From assembly GCA_014058105.1 (NCBI GenBank), contig JACGCM010001844.1, forward strand, positions 2,356,001-2,420,000: a stretch of DNA of 64,000 nt, in the 5' to 3' direction. The DNA comes from Kingdonia uniflora. Lineage: Eukaryota; Streptophyta; Magnoliopsida; Ranunculales; Circaeasteraceae. Each line of letters begins with the position of its first letter. Position 1 is the stretch's first letter. Under the pieces are notes generated by a model, which was given only the letters and a program-made list of their open reading frames with translations, had not been told where the DNA came from and searched no databases. Position numbers and translations under genes: made by a program. Below, in pieces: positions 36,042 through 47,928 of the stretch.

Positions 36042-37700
36042 ATGTTGGGACTTTGTCATGTTATTCCTAAAACTAGACGTAGGTCAAGTGATGAAGTTAA
36101 TGTACTATTTTTGCAGATCCGAGATAAGATACAATGTAGGGGATAACTGGATAAGGTATTAAAGTGGTATCAATAGATTTCCAGGTATCCTACGCTGAAG
36201 AGGTTGGTCGACAACGACAATATAAAGTTCAAACAATTTTCGGGGATTAAGGCGGGAAACTCGGATAACCGCTTAATTCAGGCTCTCGTGGAACGGTGGT
36301 AGCCTTCCACCAATACTTTTCACTTCCCTTGCGGGGAACTTGGCTTTGTGCCGTTAGACTTTGTTATGCTAGCATGCATAAGTTTTGGGTTGGGTCTCGA
36401 ACTCCCATACGACGATAAGTACTTGATGTTCGAAGAAACACAAACATTGTTCTCTGGAATCACAACGGCCGATATCAGGTACGGTAACATCACTCTAGCT
36501 TATTTGAAAACCTGGAGAGACGCTTTGAATCCTCAAACCAACAGTTATAACCAAGACATGAGTCTCGTGTATATGAGGGAATTTATTGCATGCATGATAG
36601 GTAATATCTTCTTATCGAATGTTAGCTCATATCTATCGGTCAGTTATCTTACAGCTTTGATAGACCACCATATTCTAGGTACATCAAGGTTTGACTGGGG
36701 TACTCTGATCATGGCGGCTTTGTATCGGGGACTAGATGAAGTCTCAGTTCTAAAGAGTAGGAAGGGGAAGAGATCAATCACAGGCTTCTATACTCTGTTA
36801 GAGTTTTGGTTCTTTAAGTACTATCGTGTTGGAATGTATTTTGTGAAGGTGAACAACTTCAACCAAGTTTATCCTCATATGGGTGCATGGAGAGATGAAA
36901 GGGCTAGTTTGGGGGCTGAGATCTATCATTCATTTGCTGTGATCAGAGAAATGATAGAATGGAAGGACATAACTAACATTGATTGTCAACCATGGGCAAG
37001 GTCCTTATGACCAGAGGTAAGAGTTTCCACAAAGCTTAGTAAAAGAAGAGTTCCATTAGTTTCAGTCCCATGCAGGAACGGTACGCTTTGGTATTTATGA
37101 GACCAATGTTTGTGTCAGAACATCAGGTATGATAGTGTTCTCTATGACCCCCCACAAGAGATTATAGAATTTCCGCGGTACGATCAACAACTTTATCAAG
37201 GACTGAAAGAGGTGGACTTCTATGATGGACACAATTATATCGTTGCTGACATCGATTACATGACATTTAGGCGTTTGGCTCATCCAAATCCCAAGATCGG
37301 TTTTAGTTTAGTGAAGAGGGCCAGAAATATTTGAATAGTCGGGCATGATCTAGTGAGGCCCGATGTTGCTCTGGCACCTACTTCGAGTTTATCCACGTCT
37401 TCTTAGGTACAAAACTATGGTGTTGAGGCATGCGGCGAGGAAGTGGGGGTTCTGGGATGGTTCATGGAGATGGCAGGAAGTAGTGGAGAACATTAATGGT
37501 AACCGATCCCGACCATGCAGGTACCAGACTCATGTCCACCTAGGTATAGTGTGGATGAGTTGTGGCATCAAAACCAAGGAATGCGGTATGCGGCATATGA
37601 AGATTCGGGGTAATACTTTCAACAGTTGTGGCAGAAGGATGAGATTATCCGAGTCACGGGAGAGAGACTAGCTGATATGCCTATCAACTATCAAACATAG
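36042..37700 (+). pseudogene. plant mobile domain (PMD, MAIN-like) protein, right copy
   Basis: Diverged copy of the left gene. ATG at 36042 followed by HVIPKTRRRSSDEVN; then most of exon 1 and the intron 5' part are deleted, but the acceptor TTTTTGCAG at about 36115 is retained. PMD core: TLKRLVDNDN, IQALVERW, FVMLACISFGLGLELPYDDK (about 36360-36425), ITLAYLKTWRDALNP, then RGLDEVSVLKSRKGKRSITG and WKDITNIDCQPWARS. The C-terminal part (PPQEIIEFPRYDQQLYQGL, DELWHQNQGMRYAAYED) runs on to TAG at 37700. At least four stops. Longest open part is 220 codons. Confidence 0.75.
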
Positions 37701-37704
37701 CTAG

Positions 37705-37890
37705 AAGTAAAAAAACTAGCCGTTGAGCTTCTGGTCAAACAAGTTTGGTAAAAAAAACTAGTCGTTGAGCTTCTTGTCAATCAAGTTTGGCCAGCAAACT
37801 AGCCGTTGAGCTGCATGCCAAACAAGTTTACCCAAAAATATAGCTGTTGAGGTTCTTGTTGAACAAGTATTCCCAAAACTATAGGCCTTC
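37705..37890 (+). repeat. degenerate 41 bp-type tandem array, four copies
   Basis: Copies of GCCGTTGAGCTTCTGGTC followed by AACAAGTTT, then spacers of different length. Same unit and same orientation as the array at 31.6-32.2 kb, and both are followed by a CACCAAA...CCAA(A/G)TATGGAGAGG-like phrase. Confidence 0.8.
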
Positions 37891-38327
37891 TAATCACCAA
37901 AAAAAAAACCAAATATGGAGAGGGGAAGGATTGTCATTGTTATACAGGCCCTCATCGCACAGCTCAGAACTACGCGGCAAGAACTAGCCGTTAGCCAAGT
38001 TAGAATCCCAGCCGTCCACGTGTCACCATCTGGAGCGTGCACTCTACGAGAAGTTCTGAAGTGCAGGGCAGGGAAGCTTCTTAAAGCTTGACAAGTGTCA
38101 TCATTCTATTAAGTTAAAGGCTAAGCGTAGTTCTTAAGTACGGGGCATCAATCCCCCAAAAATCTACCCAGAGGGGTGGTCTCACCACCCTCATGGTAGG
38201 TTTGGGGTGGCCACAACAGCTCCTCTACCTAGATGTTGTGGGGTGGATTGATGTTTTGGAGGGTGGAAGGTGGAGGATGAAATCCACCTCGCCACCTCAT
38301 CATGCACTTAGCTGCTGCAGGTGCTCT

Positions 38328-38935
38328 TAGGGTTTTATTTTTCCTCCAAAACAACCGCTCTGAAAATTGAGAGGCGAAAGAGATGCTAGGGTTCCTTTGG
38401 TGTAAGTTTTCTCACTTAAATCCCCAATTCCAGTTCGTATTCATTTCTTTCTTATCGATTTGATCTTCATATATTAATGAATTGATTTAAAGTATGTGTT
38501 ATTTGATATTATTTGTGGTTTTGTCTTGTAAAGTTAGGTTTTGTGAGTCTGAATCAAAGGTATTAGTGATCGATTTGATCTTCATATATTAAGCTATCTT
38601 TCTGAATCAATTTATGATTTGTGTTATTTGATGTTACTTGTATTTTTGTCTTGTAAAATGTGGTTTGATTGGTTGAATCCATTTGAGAGTCTAAATCAAA
38701 GGTTTTAGTGATTGTGGTGTTGTTAGCCTGAATTAGAGTCTAAATTAGAGTCTGAATCAGATGTGCTTGAATAAATTACTAAGGGGTATTATTTTTTCTT
38801 GTAAAATTGGGGTTGGGAGCTTTAGAAACCTAATACAGTTTAGAGGAAGAAAGACCATTTAGGAAAGCATTACCAACATGGCAGTTTTTTGAGAAAGTGT
38901 TTGTCCTTGTTTGTCGACAATATTTGCGGAGTTTA
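38328..38935. other. non-coding DNA with a 115 bp two-copy repeat
   Basis: ATCGATTTGATCTTCATATA occurs at 38454 and again at 38569, each followed by similar T-rich sequence. The phrase TGCTAGGGTTCC near 38383, followed by GTAAGTTTTC, looks like a 5' exon and splice donor, but no coding frame supports a gene. Confidence 0.5.
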
Positions 38936-39280
38936 CACCCATTGAGCTTTAGTAATGGACACTAAATCCTACAAGATTATACTATTGTCTTTGAATCTAT
39001 ACAAGTTTTCTCACTAAATCATATTTGTTATCCTCATTTTTATTGTCTCTTTTTCATTTTACACTCATTAAGCTTTGGTAATGCACACTAACTTATAACC
39101 CTCTCCTTTGTAGAGTTCTCTAAAGTTAAGTAGCATTCAAGTCCAATTCTAAAGCCAACATGGTGAGTTCAGTTCTTTCGTAATGCATACTTATTATCTC
39201 ATTTCACAGTAAACTAGGTTTCAGTAATGCACTCATTTTACACTCATTAAGCTTTAGTAATGCACACTTGTAGTCCTATT
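38933..39280. repeat. part of an old foldback element with three 30 bp direct repeats
   Basis: TTACACTCATTAAGCTTTAG with AATGCACACT occurs at 38933, 39059 and 39238. The last copy and the bases up to 39280 are continued after element A at 58230, as shown by the mirror sequence at about 59430-59510. Confidence 0.65.
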
Positions 39281-39894
39281 TGTAAGGGCCTACCCCTCGA
39301 TCTTACCTAAATCGAGCTGTCTCCAGTTTAAATTACCTCTGTGTCAGGCCCACGCATCCCCCACATGACTTCTCCAGTCAGCGTTGCCACCTACTCCACA
39401 AACTGATAAAAAATGTAGGTCGAGCTTAATAAAAAAAACCTGAACAAGTCAAAACACCTATCTCTCACAAACTCAGTAGTTACCTAGTCAACTACCACTA
39501 ACCATATTGTTCAGAGAACGTGCTTCAGCACGATGAAGAACTGTGGAAGAGGCCTATATAAAGAAAAAGTTCCAGAAGAGACAAGGACCAGAAAATCACA
39601 CGAGAAATCACCAGGAAAACTATATTTTCTAGATTCTCAAAACTTCATACTTCTTATTCACAAGATCAAACATTTCTATGTCTAGAGATCACTTGTAATA
39701 AGATATCAGCCTCAAGCAATAAACGTCACTATTACAAAAATCCTCAACCCGAGGTCATGGTTTTTTACCTATTCATAGGTTTTCCACGCTAAACACCTGT
39801 GTCATTTCTTGCTTTATATTAGATTTTGTTACAGGTACATTGGTATAAGAGCTAATTCCATGCCACTTCGAGCTTATGGAATTAGGCCATTACA
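39281..39894 (+). repeat. 5' LTR of element A (614 bp)
   Basis: TGTAAGGGCC ... GGCCATTACA. TATA box in GGCCTATATAAAGAAAA near 39551. Pairs with the 3' LTR at 57610-58224. Confidence 0.93.
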
Positions 39895-39914
39895 TTTGGC
39901 GCCGTCTGTTGGAG
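39895..39914 (+). other. primer binding site of element A
   Basis: TTTGGCGCCGTCTGTTGGAG starts directly after the LTR. This is the usual position and the best preserved of the four related sites in the window. Confidence 0.8.
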
Positions 39915-39972
39915 CGAAATCATTTCTACGATATCCTACGACATTCATTCACTTTATTACAAAATTCTAATC

Positions 39973-41334
39973 ATGGTCGCATCCAGGAGACCGGCAACCA
40001 AAGTTTAGCTCGATATTTTAGTTGATCCAAAACAACTAACAGAGCTACAGGAAAATCTCAACACTGAGAAGGAGAAACACAACGAGCTGGAACGACAATT
40101 AACTCTCGACCAAGAGCTCTGCGAGAAGGAGCTCGATGCTGAACGACAAGCTCATTTGACAGCGCTCAAGCGCCATAAAGATCAAATGACAACAATGTAG
40201 ACTACCTTGCATGCTCTGTTGAACATTTAACAGGCTCCTCCAATACGAGATCGTAATCAGGTGCCAAAAGCCTCACGGGTTTCGACGTGGGAAAGATTGG
40301 GACCTCAAGGAGCCACAACCAAAGCCATTTCCAAAAATATTCGGAATGAACCTCAACCTTCCATTCATCTGGGTGGTGAAGTCCAGTCTGAGGCCTGCCG
40401 AGGTCATCGAAGTTCCATACGTCAAGAGGAGGAACAACGATCTCAACCTCGAGTCCTAGTACAGGATCGTTTGAGTGAAGGTACCGATAGTCATAATCTG
40501 TAACCTCCTCGTCAAGTCACTCAACCGACACGTCATTATGTAACACAAGAGCATATGAACCAGCATTTTTAGGAGTTGATCGAAGCACAGGTTCTGGGTA
40601 CTACCGATGACCTTACCAAGTTATATGGAAGCCCGATTGCCAAAGAACTATTCGATATGGAGATATCGAAAGGTTTCCATACTCCAAAAATTTGCAAGTA
40701 CAAGGGTACCGATCCAAAGGAGCACATTCAACAATACCGAGATTCATTGGGCTTGTACTATAATGTCAGACACATTCTCTGCCGTCTGTTCAGCGCAAGT
40801 CTATAGGAGGAACCACTTCGATGGTTCCACTCTCTACTTGAAGACTCCATATACACATTCGAACAACTACAAAAATAGTTCATCAAGACATATGCCCACA
40901 ACAGAGATACAAAAGAAAATTTATATTCTCATATCAGTCTCAAGCAGTCATACGGAGAGAAGCTTGAGGCTTTTGCGTAGAATTTTTTGAAGCTCGCGCG
41001 TAAAGTAGACAATCTCATTCATAAAACAACTATTACTGCTTTCACCAATGCACTCCAACTCGATTGCCAAGCCAAAGAGCACCTCTTCCTCAGCAAACCA
41101 GCGACCTTGGAGGATATGATCACCAAGGTCAATAGTTATGTCGACCTAAAAATGATGATGCCCAAAATTTATAAATCTACTAAATTTGTCCTTACTACGA
41201 AAGGTTCATCTACAAATCGAAATACTGAACCAAAGGAGGATCAGGGTGACCAAAGGCACACCAAGGGAAATACCGATAACCCTCAAAAAGGTAGGCCACA
41301 AGTCAAACCAGTTCTCCTAAAGATGAATGTTTGA
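39973..41334 (+). pseudogene. gag of element A
   Basis: ATG at 39973 (MVASRRPATKV). A coiled-coil N-terminal part follows (TELQENLNTEKEKHNELERQ, about 40040-40110), then ERLGPQGATT-type linker, RHYVTQEHMNQHF, the gag core (LFDMEISKGFHTPKICKYKG, HIQQYRDSLGLYYNVRHIL, EEPLRWFHSL, TFEQLQK, about 40640-40880) and the LARKVDNL ... LSKPATLEDMITKVNSYVDL helix region (40987-41140). At least six stops, several of them TAG or TAA where other copies have Gln codons (for example TFEQLQK followed by TAG). Confidence 0.8.
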
Positions 41335-41627
41335 ATCTTCACAATTTTCCAATCTTCTCAAAGGATAAGCTCTACCATCTCTCCCAACCATTGGAACCAA
41401 TTGAGAACTGACCATACTGCATGCATCATAAGGTAAACCATCATTTAATTGACAATTGCTATGCTTTACAGAGGTTGCTCGAATACATTTTCAAGGAGGG
41501 ACGGATGTCCGAATATATTGTCAACCTGGAATCATATATGGATGGCAGCTATAAGAAGCAGCTTGAAGTTGTCCAGGTCAAAGATTAAGATAAGGAGAAG
41601 CATCACTACCATATCCACCATAACAAC

Positions 41628-44600
41628 ATGATCGAGATCAATCAGATCACCAACTCCAACAGATTCAAACGCAGGAGACTGTCTGAATACTACGATCTCA
41701 CACCTCAAGACAATGAAGCCAAACTTCTGCCTGAGTTGAGCAATCACCGGCTTGGGATATCATTTGAAGATTACGATACTTGCCATGCCATGTTTCTACA
41801 TCATGATGCATTATTCAAAATGCTCAAGATGAAAACATTTGTCATGCACACAATGATGATCGATACTGGTAGCGGTATTGAGATTATCTTTCAGAGTACT
41901 ATCGACCAAATGGTTTTGCCGATCAAGTCATTCAAATTGACACCGATACCAATGGATTCAATGGTTCTAAAGAAGAGCGGGTGGGGAAGATCATCTTACC
42001 TATTACTGCAGGACCAACAACAATCGACGTCATCTTTTACGTGATCAACGCCAAATCTCGTTATCTCAAGATTATGGGCCGCTGCTAGATTCATAACATG
42101 GAAGCAATCGCTTCCACCTATCATCAAGCACTCCGCTTCAAACACAATGACGGTATCTACGAGATCAGAGAGAGTCAAAAGATTTTTCGCACTTGCAAAA
42201 CTACCGTCTCTGCGATTCTAGATACCTCTGAGAGGTATGCTGTATATCAATTACAGAAAGCTGATCACCCCGATGATCAACCTTCCATGGAGGAGCCCAC
42301 CGAATACATCAACATTGATGGACCTAGCAGAGGTACTTTCATCGGTACTAAGTTGGTTTAACACGAAAAAGTCGCTCTCATTCAGTTCTTACAACTAAAT
42401 TGAGATGTTTTTGTGTGGTCTTCCGAAGAGATGACTGGGGTCGATTCGACCAAGGCATGTCACAAATTGGCCATCAACATCAACACCACTGCGGTCAAAC
42501 AGAAATAACGACGCCTATCACCATGACTTTGAGATGAAGTTAACATGGAGATTGAGAAATTGATCAAAGTGGGATTCATTCGAGAAGCCAAATATCTAGA
42601 TTAGATATCTAACATCGTCTTTATCCCAAAGAAGAATGGAAAAGTCCGAGTTTGTGTAGATTTTACCGATCTAAATAAACATACTCCAAAGGTCAGTTTC
42701 CCTCTTCCCAACATTAATCATATCCTTTATTCCACAGCAGGTCACGAACTCTTATCTATGATGGACGCTACTTCTGGATACAATCAGATTCCACTCTTGG
42801 ATAAAGATCAAGAAAAGACCACTTTCATCACTGAAAGGGGACTTTACTGTTACAAAGTCGTGTCCTTCAGATTCAAAAACACTGGTACAACTTATCAACG
42901 GCTGATGACTACTATGTTCAAAACACATCTTGGGAAAGTCGTGGAAGTCTACATTAACGATCTCTTGTGCAAAAGCATGTAGTTCATCAGCCACATCTCA
43001 GATCTCAACATAATTTTTAATATTCTTTGATCTTATAGGATGCGTCTCAATCCTGATAAGTGTCAATTCGGAGTACATTAAAATCGATTTCTAGGTTACC
43101 CCATCAGTAAGAAGGGGATTGAGGCTGATCCAGATTAGATTCAGGCTCCCCTCAACATGCCATCTCCTAGAACGTCAAAAGATGTTCAGAAACTTGCCGG
43201 CAAGATTGTCGCTATCAACTGTTTCATTTTGAAATCTTCAGACCATTGTCGTTGGCCGTTTTTATTACTCTGCGGCTGTACCAAAAAAGGAAAGTTTCAA
43301 CCAAATGCAGAGGTTCAATGATTATCTACCTAGCAGTTATAGACATTTGGGGAAGTCACCCATCATGAGCAGCCCAATAGATAATGAGGAACTGATTATC
43401 TACAGAGCAGTTTCAGATAATTCACTCAGCTCGATTCTCATTCAACTTCAAGGGAAAATCAAGAAACAAGTCTACTTCATCAGTAAAACCCTCACTCCAG
43501 TGGAAACAAGGTACTCTAAAATCAAAAAACTTCTTCTCACTCTTGTTTATACTTCATAGAAACTCAAGAACTATTTTCAAGCTCATTCCGTCAAAGTCAT
43601 GACGAACTACTCACTACGGGAGGTTCTGTCCAAAAAAGAAATATCAAGTAGAGTGCAACAGTGGTTAGCCAGTTTAGGAGGATATGTTATCAAGTTTAAA
43701 CAACGTCATTCCAAAAAGGGTCAGGCCATTACCAATTTTCTTGTAGATTTTCCAGTGGAGGATCCTGAGTGGGAGGAGCACGATCCTGGCCTTGCAGAGG
43801 AAGTTACTGAAGATCCACCCCCAAAGCATTTAACGAGCGAGCTGAATGGATTACAAGGAAAGGGTGGAAACTTCTTACAAATGGATCAGCAAGACCCGCA
43901 GGGTCAGGAATTGGAATCGTATTGATTACCCCTTTCAACGACAGAATTAAGAAATCAATCCGCTTGGATTTTGAGGCCTCAAATAATGTTACCAAGTACA
44001 AAGCTCTCATTCATGGACTCAATTTTTTTCTTGAGCTCGACGTCCCAGAACTTTCAGTTTACACAAATTCGCTACTCGTCGTCCACCATTACTCTAAGCA
44101 ATACAAGAAAATCGAATACGTAGACCTCGTTGCAAATAGGATGAGCAAGTTTGCGCAAGCAACTCTCGATTATCTTCCTCGAGGTGAAAAATAGACGTGC
44201 CAATTCCTTGGCATATCTAGCCAGGGTCTTAGGCACAGAAGCTCGATATCTCCAGATCGAAGTGATTTTAACCCCCAGTATTGATCATACTTTTGTATTC
44301 ACGATCAGCACTGGGGGTGATAAAGGGGAAGACAACGATTGGAGAAAGCCTTTCTTAGTATATCTCGGTATCGACAACAAATATAAAGGTCAACTTCTCA
44401 CAAATTTGAAAGAGTGCCGACAGTTGATAGACAGCTCAAAATACTATACTAATCAAAATGGTATTTTATGCCGCTATTAAGTTACGGGGCCTCACCTCAA
44501 ATGCCTCTCCAAATATAAAGTGGACGAGATGCTCTGCGATATACATGAGGGGACTGTGGCTCCCATACCACAGGTCGATCACTGGCAAACAGAGCCATTT

Positions 44601-45556
44601 CACGAGGAGTATTCTGGCCCATCATGCGCAAGGAAGCAGAAGAGTACTCACACAAATATGACGCATGTCAGCGATGAGGACAAATGATTCGTGCCCCTGC
44701 GCTTGAGCTCCATGCAAGCAAGGTGTTTTTCCATTCAAACGATGGGCACTCGATCTTGTCGGCGAATTTCCTAATTCTCTAGGTAATCGCCGCCGCCTAC
44801 TCGTAGCTACCGATTATTTTATAAAATGGGTAGAAGCAATTCCACTTTGTCAAACCAAAGAAGAGGAGGCCATCTCTTTTATCTGGGAACATATCATCAC
44901 TCGGTTTGGGTGCCCCCACCTAATTTGTATCGATAATGGGCCCCAATTTGTTATAGAAAAAGTTGCAGCTTTCCTCAATCAACACAATATCATCCACTCA
45001 CCATCCAATCCCTACTATCCTCAAGGCAATGGCCACTCCAAAATCACCAACAAAACCATCGTTGATCTACTCAAGAAAAGGCTACACTCTCAGAAAAAAA
45101 GGGAATTGGGTTTGGGAACTTCCTCGTGTATTATGGGCATATCGTACTACTCTACGATAGTTGACAGGCTATACTCCATTCCCCCTTGCCTACGACACTG
45201 AGGTTGTCATTCCCTTTAAATACCATCATCCAGTTAAAGATCACGAGCTAACTGATAAGAAAAATGAGTTCAAATTGGCTTGCAACCTCAATTTCATCGA
45301 TGAAACCATGGAACGCGCCATCGCTAACCTAGGTCGATATCACCATATGCTGGCCAGTTCGTACAACAAACGAGTCAAATGCCGTACCTTCCAAATCGAT
45401 GATCTCATCCTCAGAGAAATACCTCAACACCGCAAAGACCCTCATGCTAGGAAACTTGCAGACAATTGGGAAGGTTCATTCCTTATCACAGGTCTCTCAG
45501 GCCTGGGATCAGATTACCTCATGACAGAAGAGAGAATCCACATTTTAAGTCCTTAG
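41628..45556 (+). pseudogene. pol of element A (PR-RT-RH-aRH-IN)
   Basis: Protease with MMIDTGSGIEIIFQ (about 41850-41890). RT with FTDLNKHTPK, MMDATSGYNQIPLLD (42758 on) and catalytic box YIND instead of YIDD near 42950, a G to A change. RNase H region with YFISKTLTPVETRYSKIKKL and LTLVYTS, then a TAG (43558) before KLKNYFQAHSVKVMTNYSL. Archaeal-type RNase H (about 43880-44200) and integrase: DLVGEFPNSLGN, FIKWVEAIPL, CIDNGPQF (44940), and NGHSKITNK where the catalytic Glu of NGQAEATNK is Lys. The C-terminus ends LSGLGSDYLMTEER at 45556. Clearly dead. Confidence 0.85.
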
Positions 45557-46174
45557 AACACTAAGCGACTGAGATGGTACTATCGTTGAGTCCCTCACTA
45601 CTCTATTTCACTTTCTTAATTTCTCCATTCCAAACGTGAGATTTTCATTTCCATCCAATGTACATCCTTTTCTATTCAATAAAACTTCCAAGTTTTTCCC
45701 CCATACGTCTCTCTACTTCATAGACATCACATAGATTAAAGTATAGATAATACTAGCTTTTAATCAACCTCTATACCAGTTTGATCAAGGATAACACTTG
45801 GTTGGGCTGAGTTTATTAGCCTACTCGTAGCCTTCCAACACTTTTCGAATACTCGAAAGCTACATCAAAGCCTACCTAGAGCCTTGAAGCCCAACAAGAC
45901 AATAACTAAGTCCACGAAGCCTTTCATGACTAATCGAACACTCGAATGAATCATCGAAGCTAACTGCCTTAGACGAAGATAGATGAGCAATGCCAGAACT
46001 CTGCATCAGTACAAAAATATTTCAACCATGGACGTACATGGTCAAAGGCAGAAACATTTGACAGCCAGCTCACCAGACAGAATAGTTAAACAAGCCGCTC
46101 GACAGCTGCAGTGCCAGAACAAACAACTACAGTATCAGAACCAACAACTACAGTGTCAAAACTAACAGCTACAG
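45557..46174 (+). other. non-coding part of element A after pol
   Basis: Contains a polyadenylation-like CAATAAAAC near 45679 and several loosely repeated phrases: TCGAA motifs at 45840-45960 and, at 46110-46180, four copies of a roughly 21 base unit around CAGAACCAACAACTACAGTGT. Element B starts inside or next to these repeats. Confidence 0.5.
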
Positions 46175-46568
46175 TGTCAGAACCGACTCTGGGTACAAGT
46201 TAGTTATCCCCAAAGGATATACATGTAACTTGACCTCCCATGGTGACTCAGCCCTTTCTATATCCTATAAATAGGAGGGAGGAGGCACTATGAGGGGGTT
46301 AGAAAATCTCTCCCGCAAAGCCTTAGAAGATTCCCTTCGAATACCCTATAACAATCTACTCCTCGATCCCTCGACTAACTCGATATATCAGTTCTCCTTA
46401 AAATCCTCACTAGAGGTCATGGAGTAACCCATTCTAGGCCTCTATGCAAGTCTATTATCTCAGTAGTATCTCTTATTGATATTATTTATATGCTTGCAAA
46501 CCCCTAGTCAAAGATTAACCCCTTGGCGCAAGAGCCGGTTTCTCCTCATACGAAACTAGGCCCCTACA
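46175..46568 (+). repeat. 5' LTR of element B (394 bp)
   Basis: TGTCAGAACC at 46175 to GGCCCCTACA at 46568, followed by TTTGGTACCGTCTTTGC. Contains CCTATAAATAGGAGGGAGG near 46264. Similar in length and sequence to the element 1 LTR (397 bp). Confidence 0.8.
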
Positions 46569-46597
46569 TTTGGTACCGTCTTTGCATCACCACCATC

Positions 46598-47928
46598 CTC
46601 AAAGGCCCCCACCCTTTGCTCTACCTCAGCTATCGTCGAAAACTCCACCGACGGCATAGCCGCCCAACTCACCCTCATCAGTCAACAGTTTACACAAACC
46701 GAAGAGCGCCATTCTAATAAGCTACGTCTAGAACGTGAAGACAGACGCAACAAGCTCGAGGCTGAACGGCAGCACCGTTTGGATGATAACAAGCGCCAAC
46801 ATCGCGACCTCGACGAACTGCATTACACAGTTTGAGTGATTCAGCAGGTCAAAACCCATGACGCTCCATTACAATCTCGAGCACCTGCCCCTTCTCGCAT
46901 TTTAGCCCGCGCTCGCCTAGGGCGTCACCCCCAAGTTGATGTCCCCCAGTCCACCTTGGTACCAAGGGTGCTCCCACTATTTTACCTACCAATTCTATCC
47001 ACCTTGGTGTACACCCCACGGAGGATTCTTTCGACTCCATTCTTCAAACTACCCGATACCCTAAACGCCGCCCTGCCTGAGAATGTCTTGGGGAGCGCAG
47101 CGTTGAGTACACTCTGACCCATCGAACTCTTCCCCCTTGACCCCAGTGCTCTCCCCCTCACCCTGCTTACCACACTCACCAGGAACTAGATCAAAAAATC
47201 CAGGCCGTTATTTGCGTCAGTGCGAGCCCCACACCGAACTCTTGGAGTCGGTTAAACAACCCTATCTTCCCCAAACTTCTCACGGTCGAAGTATCTCAAA
47301 ATTTCCATACCCCTAAAATCATTAAATACCGCAATACCGACCCTCAGTCCCATGTCCTCAAATTCCAAAATGCTTTAAGTCTGTATTCTACAGTTGACCA
47401 TATCTTATGTCGAATGTTTCCCACAATTCTAACTGATAATCTCTCAAATGGTACCACAGCCTTCCTAATGATTCGATCCGAAGCTTCGAACAAATGTCGA
47501 GCCTTTTTATTACGCGGTTTTCCTTTAATAAAGACTGTGAGGTCCGAGTCGATGTTCTCTTCAACTTCTGCATGTCCCGCAACAAAACGCTTAAAGATTT
47601 CACCAAGCGGTTTCTCGGTGATTCACAGAAAGTCAAAAATCTCGATTGGGCGAATGTTGTCCTTGCGTATTCTAATGCTCTACTAGATCACAGTCGTTCC
47701 AAGGAGTACATCGTGCTTCATAAACCACGAACCCTTGAGGAGATGCTATCTAAGATTAGCGGATACATCGACCTTAAACGCCTTCGCGAATATAATCGCC
47801 AGGGGTACGCCTCGACCACCAACTATAACAAACCTCGACAACCGTCAATGCCCATGGTCATCCCGTCTCACAGGAGACCGAGAGCCGCAAATTCCCTCAC
47901 TCCGATGATACCCCTGTTGAGATCCTAA
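46598..47928 (+). pseudogene. gag of element B
   Basis: N-terminal APTLCSTSAIVE matches element 1, but the expected ATG is AAG at about 46602, so the start codon is lost. A charged helix follows (TEERHSNKLRLEREDRRNKL, about 46695-46760), then a Pro-rich linker (46900-47120), and the gag core FITRFSFNKDCEVRVDVLFN (47505 on), KTLKDFTKRFLGDSQKVKNL and YIVLHKPRTLEEMLSKISGY up to about 47780. The usual RWYHSLP segment is split by frameshifts at about 47450. Confidence 0.75.

Larger units (their letters stand above)
35581..38327 (+). mobile_element. PMD-carrying TIR element, right copy
   Basis: Starts GATCATCTACAACAC at 35581; the right end read on the minus strand starts GAGCACCTGCAGCAGC at 38327. 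The two ends also share subterminal blocks such as ATCCACCCCA. TTA flanks both sides. It contains a PMD gene (36042-37700), a short 41 bp-type array and copies of the AGTTCTGAACT palindrome at both ends. The TIRs are imperfect. TIR form and TTA duplication suggest PIF/Harbinger mobilisation; no transposase is inside it. Confidence 0.6.

Noticed and set aside
38370..38420. 5' exon of a host gene with splice donor
   Set aside because: The phrase TGCTAGGGTTCC and GTAAGTTTTC look exon-like, but no downstream coding exon can be found before the foldback and element A.
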